Source: Clostridia bacterium
Lineage (GTDB): Bacteria; Bacillota; Clostridia; Christensenellales; Borkfalkiaceae
DNA: 41,892 nt
Assembly (NCBI GenBank): GCA_017886575.1
Contig: JAGHJP010000047.1
Span: forward strand, 1-41,892
Direction of reading: 5' to 3'
Under the pieces are notes generated by a model, which had not been told where the DNA came from, made no database searches, and saw only the letters and a program-made list of their open reading frames with translations. Both the position numbers and the translations under genes were made by a program. Within the stretch, counting starts at the first letter, position 1; the number at the start of each line of letters is the position of its first letter. Positions 15,933 to 24,847 of this stretch are shown here, one piece after another.

Positions 15933-16891
15933 GCCTCGCCGCCCTCCCCTTTTTCCGTTTTCTCCGTTTGCCCTAGACGCGCCGAGAGGTACGCCGCCGC
16001 CTTTTCGGCAAAATCGTCGGGCGTGAAGTCGCTCTCGATGTCGATGCCCTCTTCGTGCAGGAGGCGGGCGATCTTTGCCGCCGCGGGCAGTTCCAGCCCG
16101 AGCGCGTCCAACTCGTCGAATTTGGAGAACAACGCCCGCGGGGTGAGAACGTATTTGATCTGTCCGTCGGCGAACACCGCCACGCGCGAACAGTTTTCCG
16201 CCACTTCGTCCATGTCGTGTGATACGAACACGACCGTCTTGCACCAATCGGCGTGCAGACGGTGCAAAAGCGCCATGAGCTCCTTCTTGCCCAACGGGTC
16301 GAGCCCGGCGGCGGGCTCGTCCAGCACCAGGACTTCGGGACGAGTGACGATGACCCCCGCGATGGCGACGCGACGCTTTTGCCCGCCGGAGAGGTCGAAG
16401 GGCGATTTGTCCTTGACTTCCGCATAGTCCAGCCCCACCGTTTCGAGCGCCGAGCGCACCGCCTCTTCGATCGCCTCGGGCTTTAAGGGTTCCTTGGCAA
16501 AATTTTTCAAGCCGAACGCCACGTCGTCGAACACCGTTTCGGCAAAGAGCTGGACTTCGGGATATTGAAAGACCATGCCCACTTTGGAGCGCAGGGCGCG
16601 AAAGTCCGTCTTTTTGTTCAGAAGGTCGAAACCGCCGACCTTCAGAACGGACGGGGGCGGCACGGGCGCGCCCTTTTTGGGCTTTTTGGGCCTGTATTTC
16701 TTTTGCGCCGAAGGCTGCAAAATGAGCCCGTTCAGGTGCTGTATGAAGGTGGACTTGCCGCTGCCGGTGTGCCCGACCACGCCGAAAAATTCCCCTTCCT
16801 CAATGGTCAGGGAAATGTCTTTGAGCGCCTGCACGGCAAACTCCGTGCCGGGGTTATAGGTATAGTTTATATGTTCTGCCTCGATGCGCAA
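15929..16891 (-). CDS. ecfA2: energy-coupling factor ATPase EcfA2
   Basis: This is the second ATPase of the ECF transporter. The 320-residue protein has Walker A GHTGSGKST (about 40-48), Q loop FQYPEVQLF, signature LSGGQKRRVAIAG, Walker B VLVLDEP and the switch SHDMDE. The start is a TTG at 16891, preceded by AAGGAG at good spacing, and the gene overlaps the end of ecfA1 by 25 bases. Between Walker A and the Q loop sits an unusual basic, Pro-rich insertion (KKYRPKKPKKGAPVPPP) not expected in most EcfA2 proteins. The C-terminal about 60 residues match the usual EcfA dimerisation region. Confidence 0.94.
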   Translation of the reverse strand: MRIEAEHINYTYNPGTEFAVQALKDISLTIEEGEFFGVVGHTGSGKSTFIQHLNGLILQPSAQKKYRPKKPKKGAPVPPPSVLKVGGFDLLNKKTDFRALRSKVGMVFQYPEVQLFAETVFDDVAFGLKNFAKEPLKPEAIEEAVRSALETVGLDYAEVKDKSPFDLSGGQKRRVAIAGVIVTRPEVLVLDEPAAGLDPLGKKELMALLHRLHADWCKTVVFVSHDMDEVAENCSRVAVFADGQIKYVLTPRALFSKFDELDALGLELPAAAKIARLLHEEGIDIESDFTPDDFAEKAAAYLSARLGQTEKTEKGEGGEA

Positions 16892-17709
16892 CGCTCTATC
16901 TCCTTTGCAAGTTCTTCCGGCCGCAGGCAATCGGCGATGGGCAGTCCCTTCGCCTGCAATTTTTTGCAGATGTACCCTGCCGCGGGCAGCGTCAGGCTGT
17001 ATGTCTCCAACTCGTCCGCACGGGAAAATATCTCGCGCGGCGTGCCGCGCATGACGATCTCGCCCTTGTGCATGACGAACGCGCGGTCGGCGAGGAGCGC
17101 CTCTTCCATGAAATGGGTGATGAGGAGGACGGTCATCTTCTCTTCCTTGTTGAGCCGCAGCACCACGTCCATGACCTCTTTGCGCCCGCGCGGGTCGAGC
17201 ATCGCCGTGGATTCGTCCAGAATGATGACCTTGGGACGGATGGCGAGAACGCCCGCGACGGCGACGCGCTGCTTCTGCCCGCCCGAGAGCCTGGCGGGCG
17301 TGGCGCGGCGGTATGCCTCCATGCCCACGGCTTTCAACGCAAAATCGATGCGCCGCCCGATCTCTTCGCGGGGCAGCCCGATGTTCTCGGGTCCGAACGC
17401 CACATCGTCCTCCACGATGGAAGCCACCGTCTGGTTGTCGGGATTCTGAAAGACCACCCCCACGTTTTTCCGTATCTCGAACGTGTTGCCGGGGTCGGAC
17501 GCATCCATTCCGAGCACGGCGATCTTGCCCGAGCGCGGCGTGAGGAGCGCGTTGCAGAGCCGCGCGAGGGTGGACTTGCCGCTGCCGTTCTGCCCGAGCA
17601 CGGCGACGAATTCCCCCTCTTCGACGGAAAAATTGATGTTGTTCAGACTGAACCCTTCCCCTTCCCTGCCGTAGGAAAAGCAAACGTTCTCGAAATCCAC
17701 TGCCTGCAT
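16867..17709 (-). CDS. ecfA1: energy-coupling factor ATPase EcfA1
   Basis: This is the first ATPase of the ECF module, pairing with EcfA2 to power uptake of vitamins and metals through various S components. The 280-residue protein has Walker A GQNGSGKST (39-47), Q loop FQNPDNQTVAS, signature LSGGQKQRVAVAG, Walker B VIILDES and switch THFMEEA. The ATG at 17709 has GGAGG six bases upstream; an in-frame extension to 17847 runs through the promoter and is not coding. No S component lies inside this unit, so it probably serves several, including the PanT-like one near 25 kb. Confidence 0.95.
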   Translation of the reverse strand: MQAVDFENVCFSYGREGEGFSLNNINFSVEEGEFVAVLGQNGSGKSTLARLCNALLTPRSGKIAVLGMDASDPGNTFEIRKNVGVVFQNPDNQTVASIVEDDVAFGPENIGLPREEIGRRIDFALKAVGMEAYRRATPARLSGGQKQRVAVAGVLAIRPKVIILDESTAMLDPRGRKEVMDVVLRLNKEEKMTVLLITHFMEEALLADRAFVMHKGEIVMRGTPREIFSRADELETYSLTLPAAGYICKKLQAKGLPIADCLRPEELAKEIERCASRQNI

Positions 17710-17770
17710 GGGCGCCTCCGTATCCCGTCCGTCCGCGGCGTGCGGACGTATCGATGTGTAAGTTTTTTCT

Positions 17771-17799
17771 ATTATAGCAAAATTTGCCGGGAAAAACAA
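17771..17799 (-). promoter_or_regulatory. promoter of the ecfA1 unit (extended -10)
   Basis: On the minus strand TTGTTT (17794-17799), 17 bases, then TGC-TATAAT with the hexamer at 17771-17776. The weak -35 is compensated by an extended -10. It is divergent from the PFOR promoter. Confidence 0.75.
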
Positions 17800-17892
17800 T
17801 CGAAACGGGGGAAGAAGATGAAAAAAGAGGAAAAAGAAAGTGAACAAAAAACAAATTTTTATGGAAAATTCGGCTTTTTTTCTCTACACTTA

Positions 17893-17921
17893 TTGACTTA
17901 CGAAAAAAAAACATTTATAAT
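17893..17921 (+). promoter_or_regulatory. sigma-A promoter of the PFOR gene
   Basis: TTGACT (17893-17898), 17 bases, TATAAT (17916-17921). A leader of about 100 bases follows, containing only a weak GAAGC/GCTTC hairpin and the GGAGGT ribosome site. Confidence 0.87.
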
Positions 17922-18030
17922 ATATCTGTAAACGGCGTGAAAGAAGCTTACAACTTATGCTTCCTTTTCGCTTTTGAAGTTCTGACATCTATTGAACATT
18001 AAAATCTATTCAGAAGTTTGGAGGTCAATC

Positions 18031-21000
18031 ATGAAAAAAATGACAATCGACGGCAATACCGCGGCATCCCACGTCGCGTATGCCTTCTCGGAAGTCGCCG
18101 CCATCTACCCCATCACCCCCTCTTCGCCCATGGCGGAGTCGGCGGACGAATGGGCGACGGCGGACAGAACCAACATGTGGGGACAGCCCCTGCGCATCGC
18201 CGAAATGCAGTCGGAAGGCGGCGCCGCGGGCGCCGTGCACGGCGCGCTCAGCGCGGGCGCGCTCACCACGACGTACACCGCCTCGCAGGGACTCCTGCTC
18301 ATGATCCCGAATATGTACAAGATCGCGGGCGAGCTGCTCCCCATGGTCATGCACGTCTCCGCGCGCGCCATCGCCGCGGCTTCCCTGAACATCTTCGGCG
18401 ACCATTCGGACGTCATGGCATGCCGCCAGACGGGATTTGCCATGCTGGCCTCCGGCTCGGTGCAGGAAGTCATGGACCTCTCCCTCGTCGCGCACCTCGC
18501 CACCCTCAAATCGAGAGTGCCCTTCCTGCACTTCTTCGACGGGTTCCGCACCTCTCACGAATATTCCAAGATCGACGCCTTCGACGAGGCGGACAACTAC
18601 GCCGAGATCAAGGCGATCTTCGACAAACTGGGCATGCAGAAGTATGTGGACGAGTTCAAGGCGCGCGCCCTGAACCCCGAACACCCCATCCAGAAGGGCA
18701 CGGCACAGAACGGCGACACCTACTTCCAGACCAGAGAGGCCTCCAATAAGTATTATGAAAACGTTCCCGCCGTCGTGCAGGAGATGATGGACGCCGTTTC
18801 CGCCTATACGGGCAGAAGCTACCACTTCTTCGACTACGTCGGCGCGCCCGACGCGACGGACGTCGTCGTCATGATGGGCTCCGGCGCGGAGACCGTGGAA
18901 GAGAGCATCAACAAACTCAACGCCATGGGCAAAAAACTCGGGCTCGTCAAGGTCCGCCTGTACCGCCCCTTCGTTTCCGACGCCTTCGTCAAAGCCCTGC
19001 CTTCGACCTGCAAGCGCATCGCCGTGCTCGACAGGACCAAGGAACCCGGTTCGCTCGGCGAACCCCTCTACCTCGACGTGTGCACCGCGCTCATGGAAAA
19101 GGGCGTGACCGGCATCCGCGTCATCGGCGGCCGCTACGGGCTCGGCTCCAAGGAGTTCACCTCCACCATGGTCAAGGCGGTCTATGAGAACCTCGCCGCC
19201 AAAGAACCGAAGAACCACTTCACCATCGGCATCACCGACGACATCACGCACACTTCGCTCGATTTCTCCGAAAAATTCGACGCCGCGCCCGCGGGCTCCA
19301 CTTCCTGCAAGTTCTACGGCCTCGGCTCGGACGGCACGGTCGGTTCCAACAAGAACACCGTCAAGATCATCGGCGACCACACCGAAAAATATGTGCAGGC
19401 TTACTTCTTCTACGACTCCAAAAAGTCGGGCGGCATCACCGTTTCCCACCTGCGCTTCGGCGACAAGCCCATTCAGAGCGAATACCTCATCGACTCTGCG
19501 GACTTCATCGCCTGCCACAACCCCTCCTACGTCACCCGCTACGACATGGTGAGCGACCTGAAAGAGGGCGGCACCTTCCTTCTGAACGCCCCCTGGACGA
19601 AAATGGAGGACCTCGAAAGAGAGTTGCCCGCCAGGATGAAGAACACCCTCGCCAAGAAAAAGGCGAAGTTCTACGTCATCGACGCCATCAAGATCGCCGA
19701 AGAGCTCGGCCTGGGCGGCAAAACTTCCACCATTCTGCAGTCCTCCTTCTTCAAGGTCAATCCGCAGATCATGCCCTATGAGGACGCGGTCGCCTATATG
19801 AAGAAGATGGCATACAAATCCTTCTCGCGCAAGGGCGACGCCGTCGTGCAGATGAACTACAACGCCATCGATTCGGCTGCCGCAAACCTCGTGAAGGTCG
19901 ACATTCCCGCCGCTTGGGCGGACACGGCAGAGGGCGCGCCCATGGTCAAGCCCGCCGACGACAAGTACTTCAAAGAGGTCATCGCGCCCATCCTCGCCCT
20001 CGAAGGGGACAAACTGCCCACCTCGGCGTTCAACGCCGACGGTTCGGTGCCCACCGGCACGACCAAGATGGAGAAGCGCGGCGTTGCCGTCACCGTTCCC
20101 GCATGGAACATCGACAAGTGCATCCAGTGCAACCAGTGCTCCTTCGTCTGCCCGCACGCCTGCATCCGTCCCTACCTCGTGGAAAACGGCAAGGAAGTCC
20201 CCGCCGGTTTCAAGACCAAACCGGCTTTGCAGGCGACCGGCTACACCTTCCGCGTGCAGGTCTCCCCGCTCGACTGTATGGGCTGCAGCGTCTGCGCCGA
20301 CGTGTGCCCCGTCAATCAAGGCGCGCTGAAAAAGGCCGTCGCCGCGGGACAGAAAGCCCCTGCTGCCGCCGACTGCGCGCTGGTCATGAAGCCTCTGGAA
20401 GAGGTGACGGCGACCGAAGCCGCCAACTGGGAATTCGCCCAGACCCTGCCCGACGCGAAACCCGAAGTCATCGCCAAGATGGCGGACGTCAAAAAGAGCC
20501 AGTTCTCGCAGCCCCTCTTTGAGTTCTCGGGCGCCTGCGCCGGCTGCGGCGAAACGCCTTACGTCAAGGTGCTCACCCAGCTCTTCGGCGACAGAATGAT
20601 CGTCGCCAACGCGACGGGCTGTTCGTCCATTTACGGCGGTTCTTCCCCTACCTGCCCCTACACGGTCAACAAGAAGGGACGAGGCCCCGCCTGGGCAAAC
20701 TCTCTGTTTGAGGACAACGCCGAATTCGGCTACGGCATGAACCTCGCCTACAAGGCAAGGCGCGCCGCGCTCAAAGACAAGATCGCCGCGCTCGCCGAAA
20801 AGTGGGCGGACTATGCGGAAGGCAAAGCCGCCTGCAAAGCCTGGATGGAAAACATGGACGACGCCGAGGGCAGCGCGGCTGCCGCCGACGCTCTCGTGAA
20901 GTGTCTGGAGGAATGCAAGGAATGCGGCTGCGGCGCGGACGCCCTGGTCAAAGAAATTTACGCGGAGAAAGACTGCCTCGTCAAAAAGTCCTTCTGGATG

Positions 21001-21627
21001 ATCGGCGGCGACGGCTGGGCGTACGACATCGGCTACGGCGGGCTGGACCACGTCATTGCTTCGGGCGAGGACGTGAACATCCTCGTGCTCGACACCGAAG
21101 TCTATTCCAACACGGGCGGGCAAGCTTCCAAAGCCACCCCCATCGCCGCGGTTGCCAAGTTCGCTTCGGGCGGCAAGCGCGTGAAGAAAAAGGACCTCGG
21201 CATGATCGCCGCGACCTACGGCTATGTGTACGTCGCGCAGTGCGCGATGGGCGCGGACAAGGCGCAGCTCGTCAAAGCGATGAAGGAAGCCGAAGCCTAT
21301 AAGGGCCCCTCCGTCATCATCTGCTATGCGCCCTGCATCAACCACGGCATCAACATGACCAAATCGCAGGCCGAAGAGAAGCAGGCCGTCGATTGCGGGT
21401 ATTGGGCGCTCTACCGCTACAACCCCGCGCTGGCGGCGGAGGGCAAGAATCCCTTCACGCTCGACTCCAAGGATCCCACGGGCGACTTCCGATCCTTCAT
21501 CATGGGCGAAACGAGATATACCTCCCTCAAAAAGACGGAGCCCGAGATCGCCGACGAACTCTACCGGGAGACCGAAGAGGCCGCCAAGGGACGCCTGGAA
21601 GGCTACAAGAAGATGGCAAACAAGTAA
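18031..21627 (+). CDS. nifJ: pyruvate:ferredoxin (flavodoxin) oxidoreductase
   Basis: The 1198-residue single-chain enzyme oxidises pyruvate to acetyl-CoA and CO2, passing electrons to ferredoxin, the central step of clostridial fermentation. The N-terminal substrate domain has YPITPSSPMAE and EGGAAGAVHGAL. The ferredoxin-like part has two [4Fe-4S] motifs, CIQCNQCSFVCPHAC near residue 696 and CMGCSVCADVCPVN near 749. The C-terminal part has CAGCGE near 836 (proximal cluster) and the thiamine pyrophosphate motif GGDGWAYDIGYGGLDH near 991 with YSNTGGQASK. GGAGGT precedes the ATG at 18031. The gene is monocistronic, with a strong promoter and terminator and very biased codons, as expected for an abundant enzyme. 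Confidence 0.98.
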   Translation: MKKMTIDGNTAASHVAYAFSEVAAIYPITPSSPMAESADEWATADRTNMWGQPLRIAEMQSEGGAAGAVHGALSAGALTTTYTASQGLLLMIPNMYKIAGELLPMVMHVSARAIAAASLNIFGDHSDVMACRQTGFAMLASGSVQEVMDLSLVAHLATLKSRVPFLHFFDGFRTSHEYSKIDAFDEADNYAEIKAIFDKLGMQKYVDEFKARALNPEHPIQKGTAQNGDTYFQTREASNKYYENVPAVVQEMMDAVSAYTGRSYHFFDYVGAPDATDVVVMMGSGAETVEESINKLNAMGKKLGLVKVRLYRPFVSDAFVKALPSTCKRIAVLDRTKEPGSLGEPLYLDVCTALMEKGVTGIRVIGGRYGLGSKEFTSTMVKAVYENLAAKEPKNHFTIGITDDITHTSLDFSEKFDAAPAGSTSCKFYGLGSDGTVGSNKNTVKIIGDHTEKYVQAYFFYDSKKSGGITVSHLRFGDKPIQSEYLIDSADFIACHNPSYVTRYDMVSDLKEGGTFLLNAPWTKMEDLERELPARMKNTLAKKKAKFYVIDAIKIAEELGLGGKTSTILQSSFFKVNPQIMPYEDAVAYMKKMAYKSFSRKGDAVVQMNYNAIDSAAANLVKVDIPAAWADTAEGAPMVKPADDKYFKEVIAPILALEGDKLPTSAFNADGSVPTGTTKMEKRGVAVTVPAWNIDKCIQCNQCSFVCPHACIRPYLVENGKEVPAGFKTKPALQATGYTFRVQVSPLDCMGCSVCADVCPVNQGALKKAVAAGQKAPAAADCALVMKPLEEVTATEAANWEFAQTLPDAKPEVIAKMADVKKSQFSQPLFEFSGACAGCGETPYVKVLTQLFGDRMIVANATGCSSIYGGSSPTCPYTVNKKGRGPAWANSLFEDNAEFGYGMNLAYKARRAALKDKIAALAEKWADYAEGKAACKAWMENMDDAEGSAAAADALVKCLEECKECGCGADALVKEIYAEKDCLVKKSFWMIGGDGWAYDIGYGGLDHVIASGEDVNILVLDTEVYSNTGGQASKATPIAAVAKFASGGKRVKKKDLGMIAATYGYVYVAQCAMGADKAQLVKAMKEAEAYKGPSVIICYAPCINHGINMTKSQAEEKQAVDCGYWALYRYNPALAAEGKNPFTLDSKDPTGDFRSFIMGETRYTSLKKTEPEIADELYRETEEAAKGRLEGYKKMANK

Positions 21628-21653
21628 TTGTAATTTTAAAACCATAAAACCAA

Positions 21654-21696
21654 AATACGGGCGGTTGCTGAAAAGCAGCCGCCCGTATTTCTTTTT
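21654..21696 (+). terminator. intrinsic terminator after PFOR
   Basis: AATACGGGCGGTTGCT pairs with AGCAGCCGCCCGTATT (one G-T pair) around a short loop, followed by TTCTTTTT. The 117 bases beyond it, up to the next terminator, show no gene. Confidence 0.9.
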
Positions 21697-21813
21697 GGTA
21701 AAAGAATTGCCCGTCATTCCGATAAGGGCGTCCTCCCTCTCAAAAACATTTTTGAAAACTTTCAAAACCGTCATTCACCATGCCCATGCCCGAAACGAAC
21801 GGAAAATACAAAT

Positions 21814-21839
21814 AAAAAAAGACCCGGCAGGGGGCCGGG
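21814..21839 (-). terminator. intrinsic terminator of the coaX-hom unit
   Basis: CCCGGC (21823-21828) pairs with GCCGGG (21834-21839). On the minus strand TCTTTTTTT follows. It converges on the PFOR terminator. Confidence 0.85.
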
Positions 21840-21843
21840 AAGG

Positions 21844-22722
21844 TCAGCCGAGTTTTTTCAGGATATGTTTGACATAGGCGGCGGCGACGTTGACGCCCGT
21901 CGCGCCTTCCAGCGCCTTGAAATAGGCGTTGGAATTGACTTCGCAGAGGAGATACCCCTCTTTGCCGAACAAGAGATCGATGCCGCAATAATCGAGCGAC
22001 AGTTTCTCGGAAATTTTTGCCGCCAAACCGCAAATTTCGTCGGTCAGCGGGAAGGCTTCGCACCTGCCGCCGCGCGCGGCGTTGGAACGGAACCCGCCGT
22101 CCGCCGCGGAACGCGTCATGGCGGCGACCGCCCTGCCGCCGACGGCGACCACACGAAGGTCTTTCCCGCGGCTCTCGGCGATGAATTGCTGATAAAAATG
22201 AGGGGTGAAGCGCAGTTTTTGCGCGAGCGCGCGCAACTCCTCTTCGGACGAGGCGAGATAGACCTGCTTTCCCAAAGAGCCGTAACTCTCCTTTACGACG
22301 ACGGGTAGTCCGAGCGCGGCGATGACGTTTTTGCAGTACGCCGCCCCGACAGCCGCTTCGGGCGTATAACAGAGCGGCGCGGGCAAGACCGCGGGCATGG
22401 GTATGCCCTCTTCCGCCAACGCGATGTGCGTGAGCATCTTGTCGTCGCACACTTCGATGGCGCGAGCGGAGTTGAAGAGACGCACGCCCGCCCGTTCCAA
22501 AAGGCGCAAGGCGTATTTGTCCTTATCGAGAAAAACGGCAAAACCGACCGCTTCGCGCAAATCGATCTTACCGCTCCCCGCAATGCCTGCCATGCCGCAG
22601 TAATTTTTGACGACGGCAACGTCCGCCCCGCGCAGGGCGAACTCCTCCCGCAGGCGGTACGCCTGATAGAGATAGTCCGCGCTGTCCGACCAGGCGTTGA
22701 CGACGATGATCCCTTTTTGCAT
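21844..22722 (-). CDS. RimK-like ATP-grasp ligase
   Basis: The 292-residue protein fits the RimK/LysX-type ATP-grasp family, whose members join an amino acid to a carboxyl group with ATP. The N-terminal domain contains FNSARAIEVCDDKMLTHIAL. The ATP-grasp core has VVVKESYGSLGKQVYLA with the ATP-binding Lys, FIAESRGKDLRVVAVGG, and the metal-binding CGIDLLF...LCEVNSNAYFKALE. The acceptor is unknown; relatives glutamylate ribosomal protein S6, act in lysine or coenzyme F420 synthesis, or make small peptides. It is last in the panT-like/coaX/hom unit, 22 bases after hom, before a terminator. Confidence 0.88.
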   Translation of the reverse strand: MQKGIIVVNAWSDSADYLYQAYRLREEFALRGADVAVVKNYCGMAGIAGSGKIDLREAVGFAVFLDKDKYALRLLERAGVRLFNSARAIEVCDDKMLTHIALAEEGIPMPAVLPAPLCYTPEAAVGAAYCKNVIAALGLPVVVKESYGSLGKQVYLASSEEELRALAQKLRFTPHFYQQFIAESRGKDLRVVAVGGRAVAAMTRSAADGGFRSNAARGGRCEAFPLTDEICGLAAKISEKLSLDYCGIDLLFGKEGYLLCEVNSNAYFKALEGATGVNVAAAYVKHILKKLG

Positions 22723-22744
22723 GCCGTCTTACCGAAAAAGTCTT

Positions 22745-24028
22745 TTACGACACCACGCGGATGACGCTGTTGACTTCCGCCACGTCGTCGAGCGCGGCGA
22801 TCTTGGCGACGGCGCCGTGGATGCTCTGTTCCTTGGTTTCGTGCGTGATGAAGATGAGCGTCGCCTTGCCGTCCTCGGCGGCGTCTTTCTGGATCATTTC
22901 GCAGACGGAAACGCCCCGCCGCGCGAAAATGTTGGAGATCTTGGAGAGCACGCCGACCTTGTCGCAGACGGTCATGCGCAGATAATACGCACTGGAAAAG
23001 TTGGTGACGAACTTGGTCTCCCGGTCGGCGGCCGCCGTGTTCTTGAAGGTCGAATATTTGATGTCCGAATGGGTGGCGGCGTAGATGACATCGCTGACGA
23101 TGGCGCTGCCCGTGGGCAAATCACCCGCACCCCTGCCGTAGAGCATGACGTCGCCGACGGCGTCACCCGTGATGAACACCGCGTTGAAGGCGTCGTTGAC
23201 GGACGCCAAAGGGTGGCTGGCGCGGACATAGGTCGGGTGCACGCGCACTTCGATGCCCGACGGGGTGTTCTTGCCGATGGCGAGCAGTTTGATGACATAG
23301 CCGAGCTCCTTGCCGTAGGCAATGTCCTCCTGCGTGATCTGCGTGATGCCCTCGCGGTAGATCTTCGTGTACGGAATTTTGGTGTGGAACGCCATGCTGG
23401 AAAGGATGGAGAGTTTATAGGTGGAATCGAAGCCCTCCACGTCCGCCGTGGGGTCGAGTTCGGCATACCCGAGCGCCTGCGCCTGTTTGAGCACTTCGGC
23501 ATAAGACGCACCCTCGTTGGTCATTTTGTCGAGGATGTAGTTGGTCGTGCCGTTGACGATGCCCATCATGGAGAGGATGTTGTTCGCCTGCAACCCGTCG
23601 AGCAGGGTGCGGATGATGGGAACGCCGCCCACGCAGCTCGCTTCGTAATACAGCCCGCAATTCTTGTGGCGGGCGATTTTTTCGAGTTCGTAGGAATACT
23701 TTGCGATGAGCTCTTTGTTGGACGTGACCACCGACTTGCCGACGCTGAGCGCCGCCTGCACGAAGGTACGCGCCACGCCGACGCCGCCGATGACTTCCAC
23801 CACGATATCGACCCCGGGATTGGAAACGACCTCTGCAATGTTGGCGGCGACCTTTTCCTCGGGAATGCCCAGTGCGGCGATGCGCTCCTTGTTGAGTTCC
23901 AGAACGCACTCCACTTCCAGGTCGATGTCCTGCGTTCTCTTATAAAAATCCCTGTGTTCGGTGATGATGCGATACGTGCCGCCGCCTACGGTACCGAGTC
24001 CAAGAATGGCTACGCCGACTCTCTTCAT
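22745..24028 (-). CDS. hom: homoserine dehydrogenase with C-terminal ACT domain
   Basis: The 427-residue enzyme reduces aspartate semialdehyde to homoserine, the branch point to threonine and methionine. The N-terminal dinucleotide-binding motif is GLGTVGGGTYRII (residues 9-21). The catalytic domain has SNKELIAKY, EASCVGGVPIIR, GIVNGTTNYIL and ELDPTADVEGFD with its catalytic Asp and Lys region. Residues from about 345 form an ACT domain (YYLRMTVCDKVGVLSKISNIF), which usually confers feedback control by threonine. The ATG lies three bases after the coaX stop, so the two are translated together. Confidence 0.96.
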   Translation of the reverse strand: MKRVGVAILGLGTVGGGTYRIITEHRDFYKRTQDIDLEVECVLELNKERIAALGIPEEKVAANIAEVVSNPGVDIVVEVIGGVGVARTFVQAALSVGKSVVTSNKELIAKYSYELEKIARHKNCGLYYEASCVGGVPIIRTLLDGLQANNILSMMGIVNGTTNYILDKMTNEGASYAEVLKQAQALGYAELDPTADVEGFDSTYKLSILSSMAFHTKIPYTKIYREGITQITQEDIAYGKELGYVIKLLAIGKNTPSGIEVRVHPTYVRASHPLASVNDAFNAVFITGDAVGDVMLYGRGAGDLPTGSAIVSDVIYAATHSDIKYSTFKNTAAADRETKFVTNFSSAYYLRMTVCDKVGVLSKISNIFARRGVSVCEMIQKDAAEDGKATLIFITHETKEQSIHGAVAKIAALDDVAEVNSVIRVVS

Positions 24029-24031
24029 GTT

Positions 24032-24820
24032 TTACTTCTCCTCTGAACTATTCAAATAATATAAATATCTTAACCCGTTCAACGTCAAAAGCTTGTCCAC
24101 GGCGTCGATGCAGCCGATCTCCCGCGCAATGACGTCGCTGAATCCGCCCGTGGCGACCGTGATGACGCGGCCGACGCGCAGTTCCTTTTTGATCCTCTTG
24201 ACGATGTATTCCACCAACCCCGCAAAGCCGAACACGATGCCCGCCTGCATGTTGGTGACGGTGTTTTTCGCTATGATGCTGCGCGGCGCCTCTATCTCCA
24301 CGCGGGGCAGCTTTGCCGTGCCATTCACCAGGCTGTCCAAGGAACCCTTGATGCCCGGCGCGATGACGCCGCCGATGAACTCCCCTTCCGCATTGATGAT
24401 GTTGAAGGTGGTCGCCGTGCCGAAATCGATGACGACCATCGGCGTATCCTTTTCACCGTGGCTGACGAGCGCGGAAACGCAGTTGACGATGCGGTCCGCC
24501 CCCACTTCGCGCACGTTGTCGCAGCGAATGTTCAGCCCCGAACGGAGCCCCGGCGCGAGTTGCAGCGGTTTGAAACCGAGATAGACGTCGCACATGTGCG
24601 CGATGGTATAATCGAGCGGCGGGACGACGGAAGACATGATGCCGCCCGTGATCTTCTTATACGGCACGTCCTTGAAACGGAGCATGCTCATGAGCTGGGA
24701 GCCGTATTCGTCCGACGTACGCTTGCTGTCCGTGGACACGCGGAAAGAAATGACCAGCTCGTCCCCTTCGTATATGCCGTACTTTATATTGGTGTTACCT
24801 ATATCTATGCAGATGATCAT
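24032..24820 (-). CDS. coaX: type III pantothenate kinase
   Basis: CoaX phosphorylates pantothenate in the first step of coenzyme A synthesis and is not inhibited by CoA. The 262-residue protein has the ASKHA-fold phosphate motifs DIGNTNIKYGIY (residues 5-16) and DFGTATTFNIIN, the family block GADRIVNCVSAL and GGVIAPG. Length matches the family. It sits between a PanT-like S component (27 bases upstream) and hom (3 bases downstream); the S-component neighbour suggests that uptake and activation of pantothenate are linked here. Confidence 0.96.
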   Translation of the reverse strand: MIICIDIGNTNIKYGIYEGDELVISFRVSTDSKRTSDEYGSQLMSMLRFKDVPYKKITGGIMSSVVPPLDYTIAHMCDVYLGFKPLQLAPGLRSGLNIRCDNVREVGADRIVNCVSALVSHGEKDTPMVVIDFGTATTFNIINAEGEFIGGVIAPGIKGSLDSLVNGTAKLPRVEIEAPRSIIAKNTVTNMQAGIVFGFAGLVEYIVKRIKKELRVGRVITVATGGFSDVIAREIGCIDAVDKLLTLNGLRYLYYLNSSEEK

Positions 24821-24847
24821 GCCCGTTATACCTTGCCCTTATCGGAA

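Noticed and set aside
18025-21774. A very long open frame antisense to the PFOR gene
   Set aside because: It is a by-product of biased GC-rich codons on the opposite strand. It has no family match, no ribosome site, and overlaps an unmistakable enzyme.
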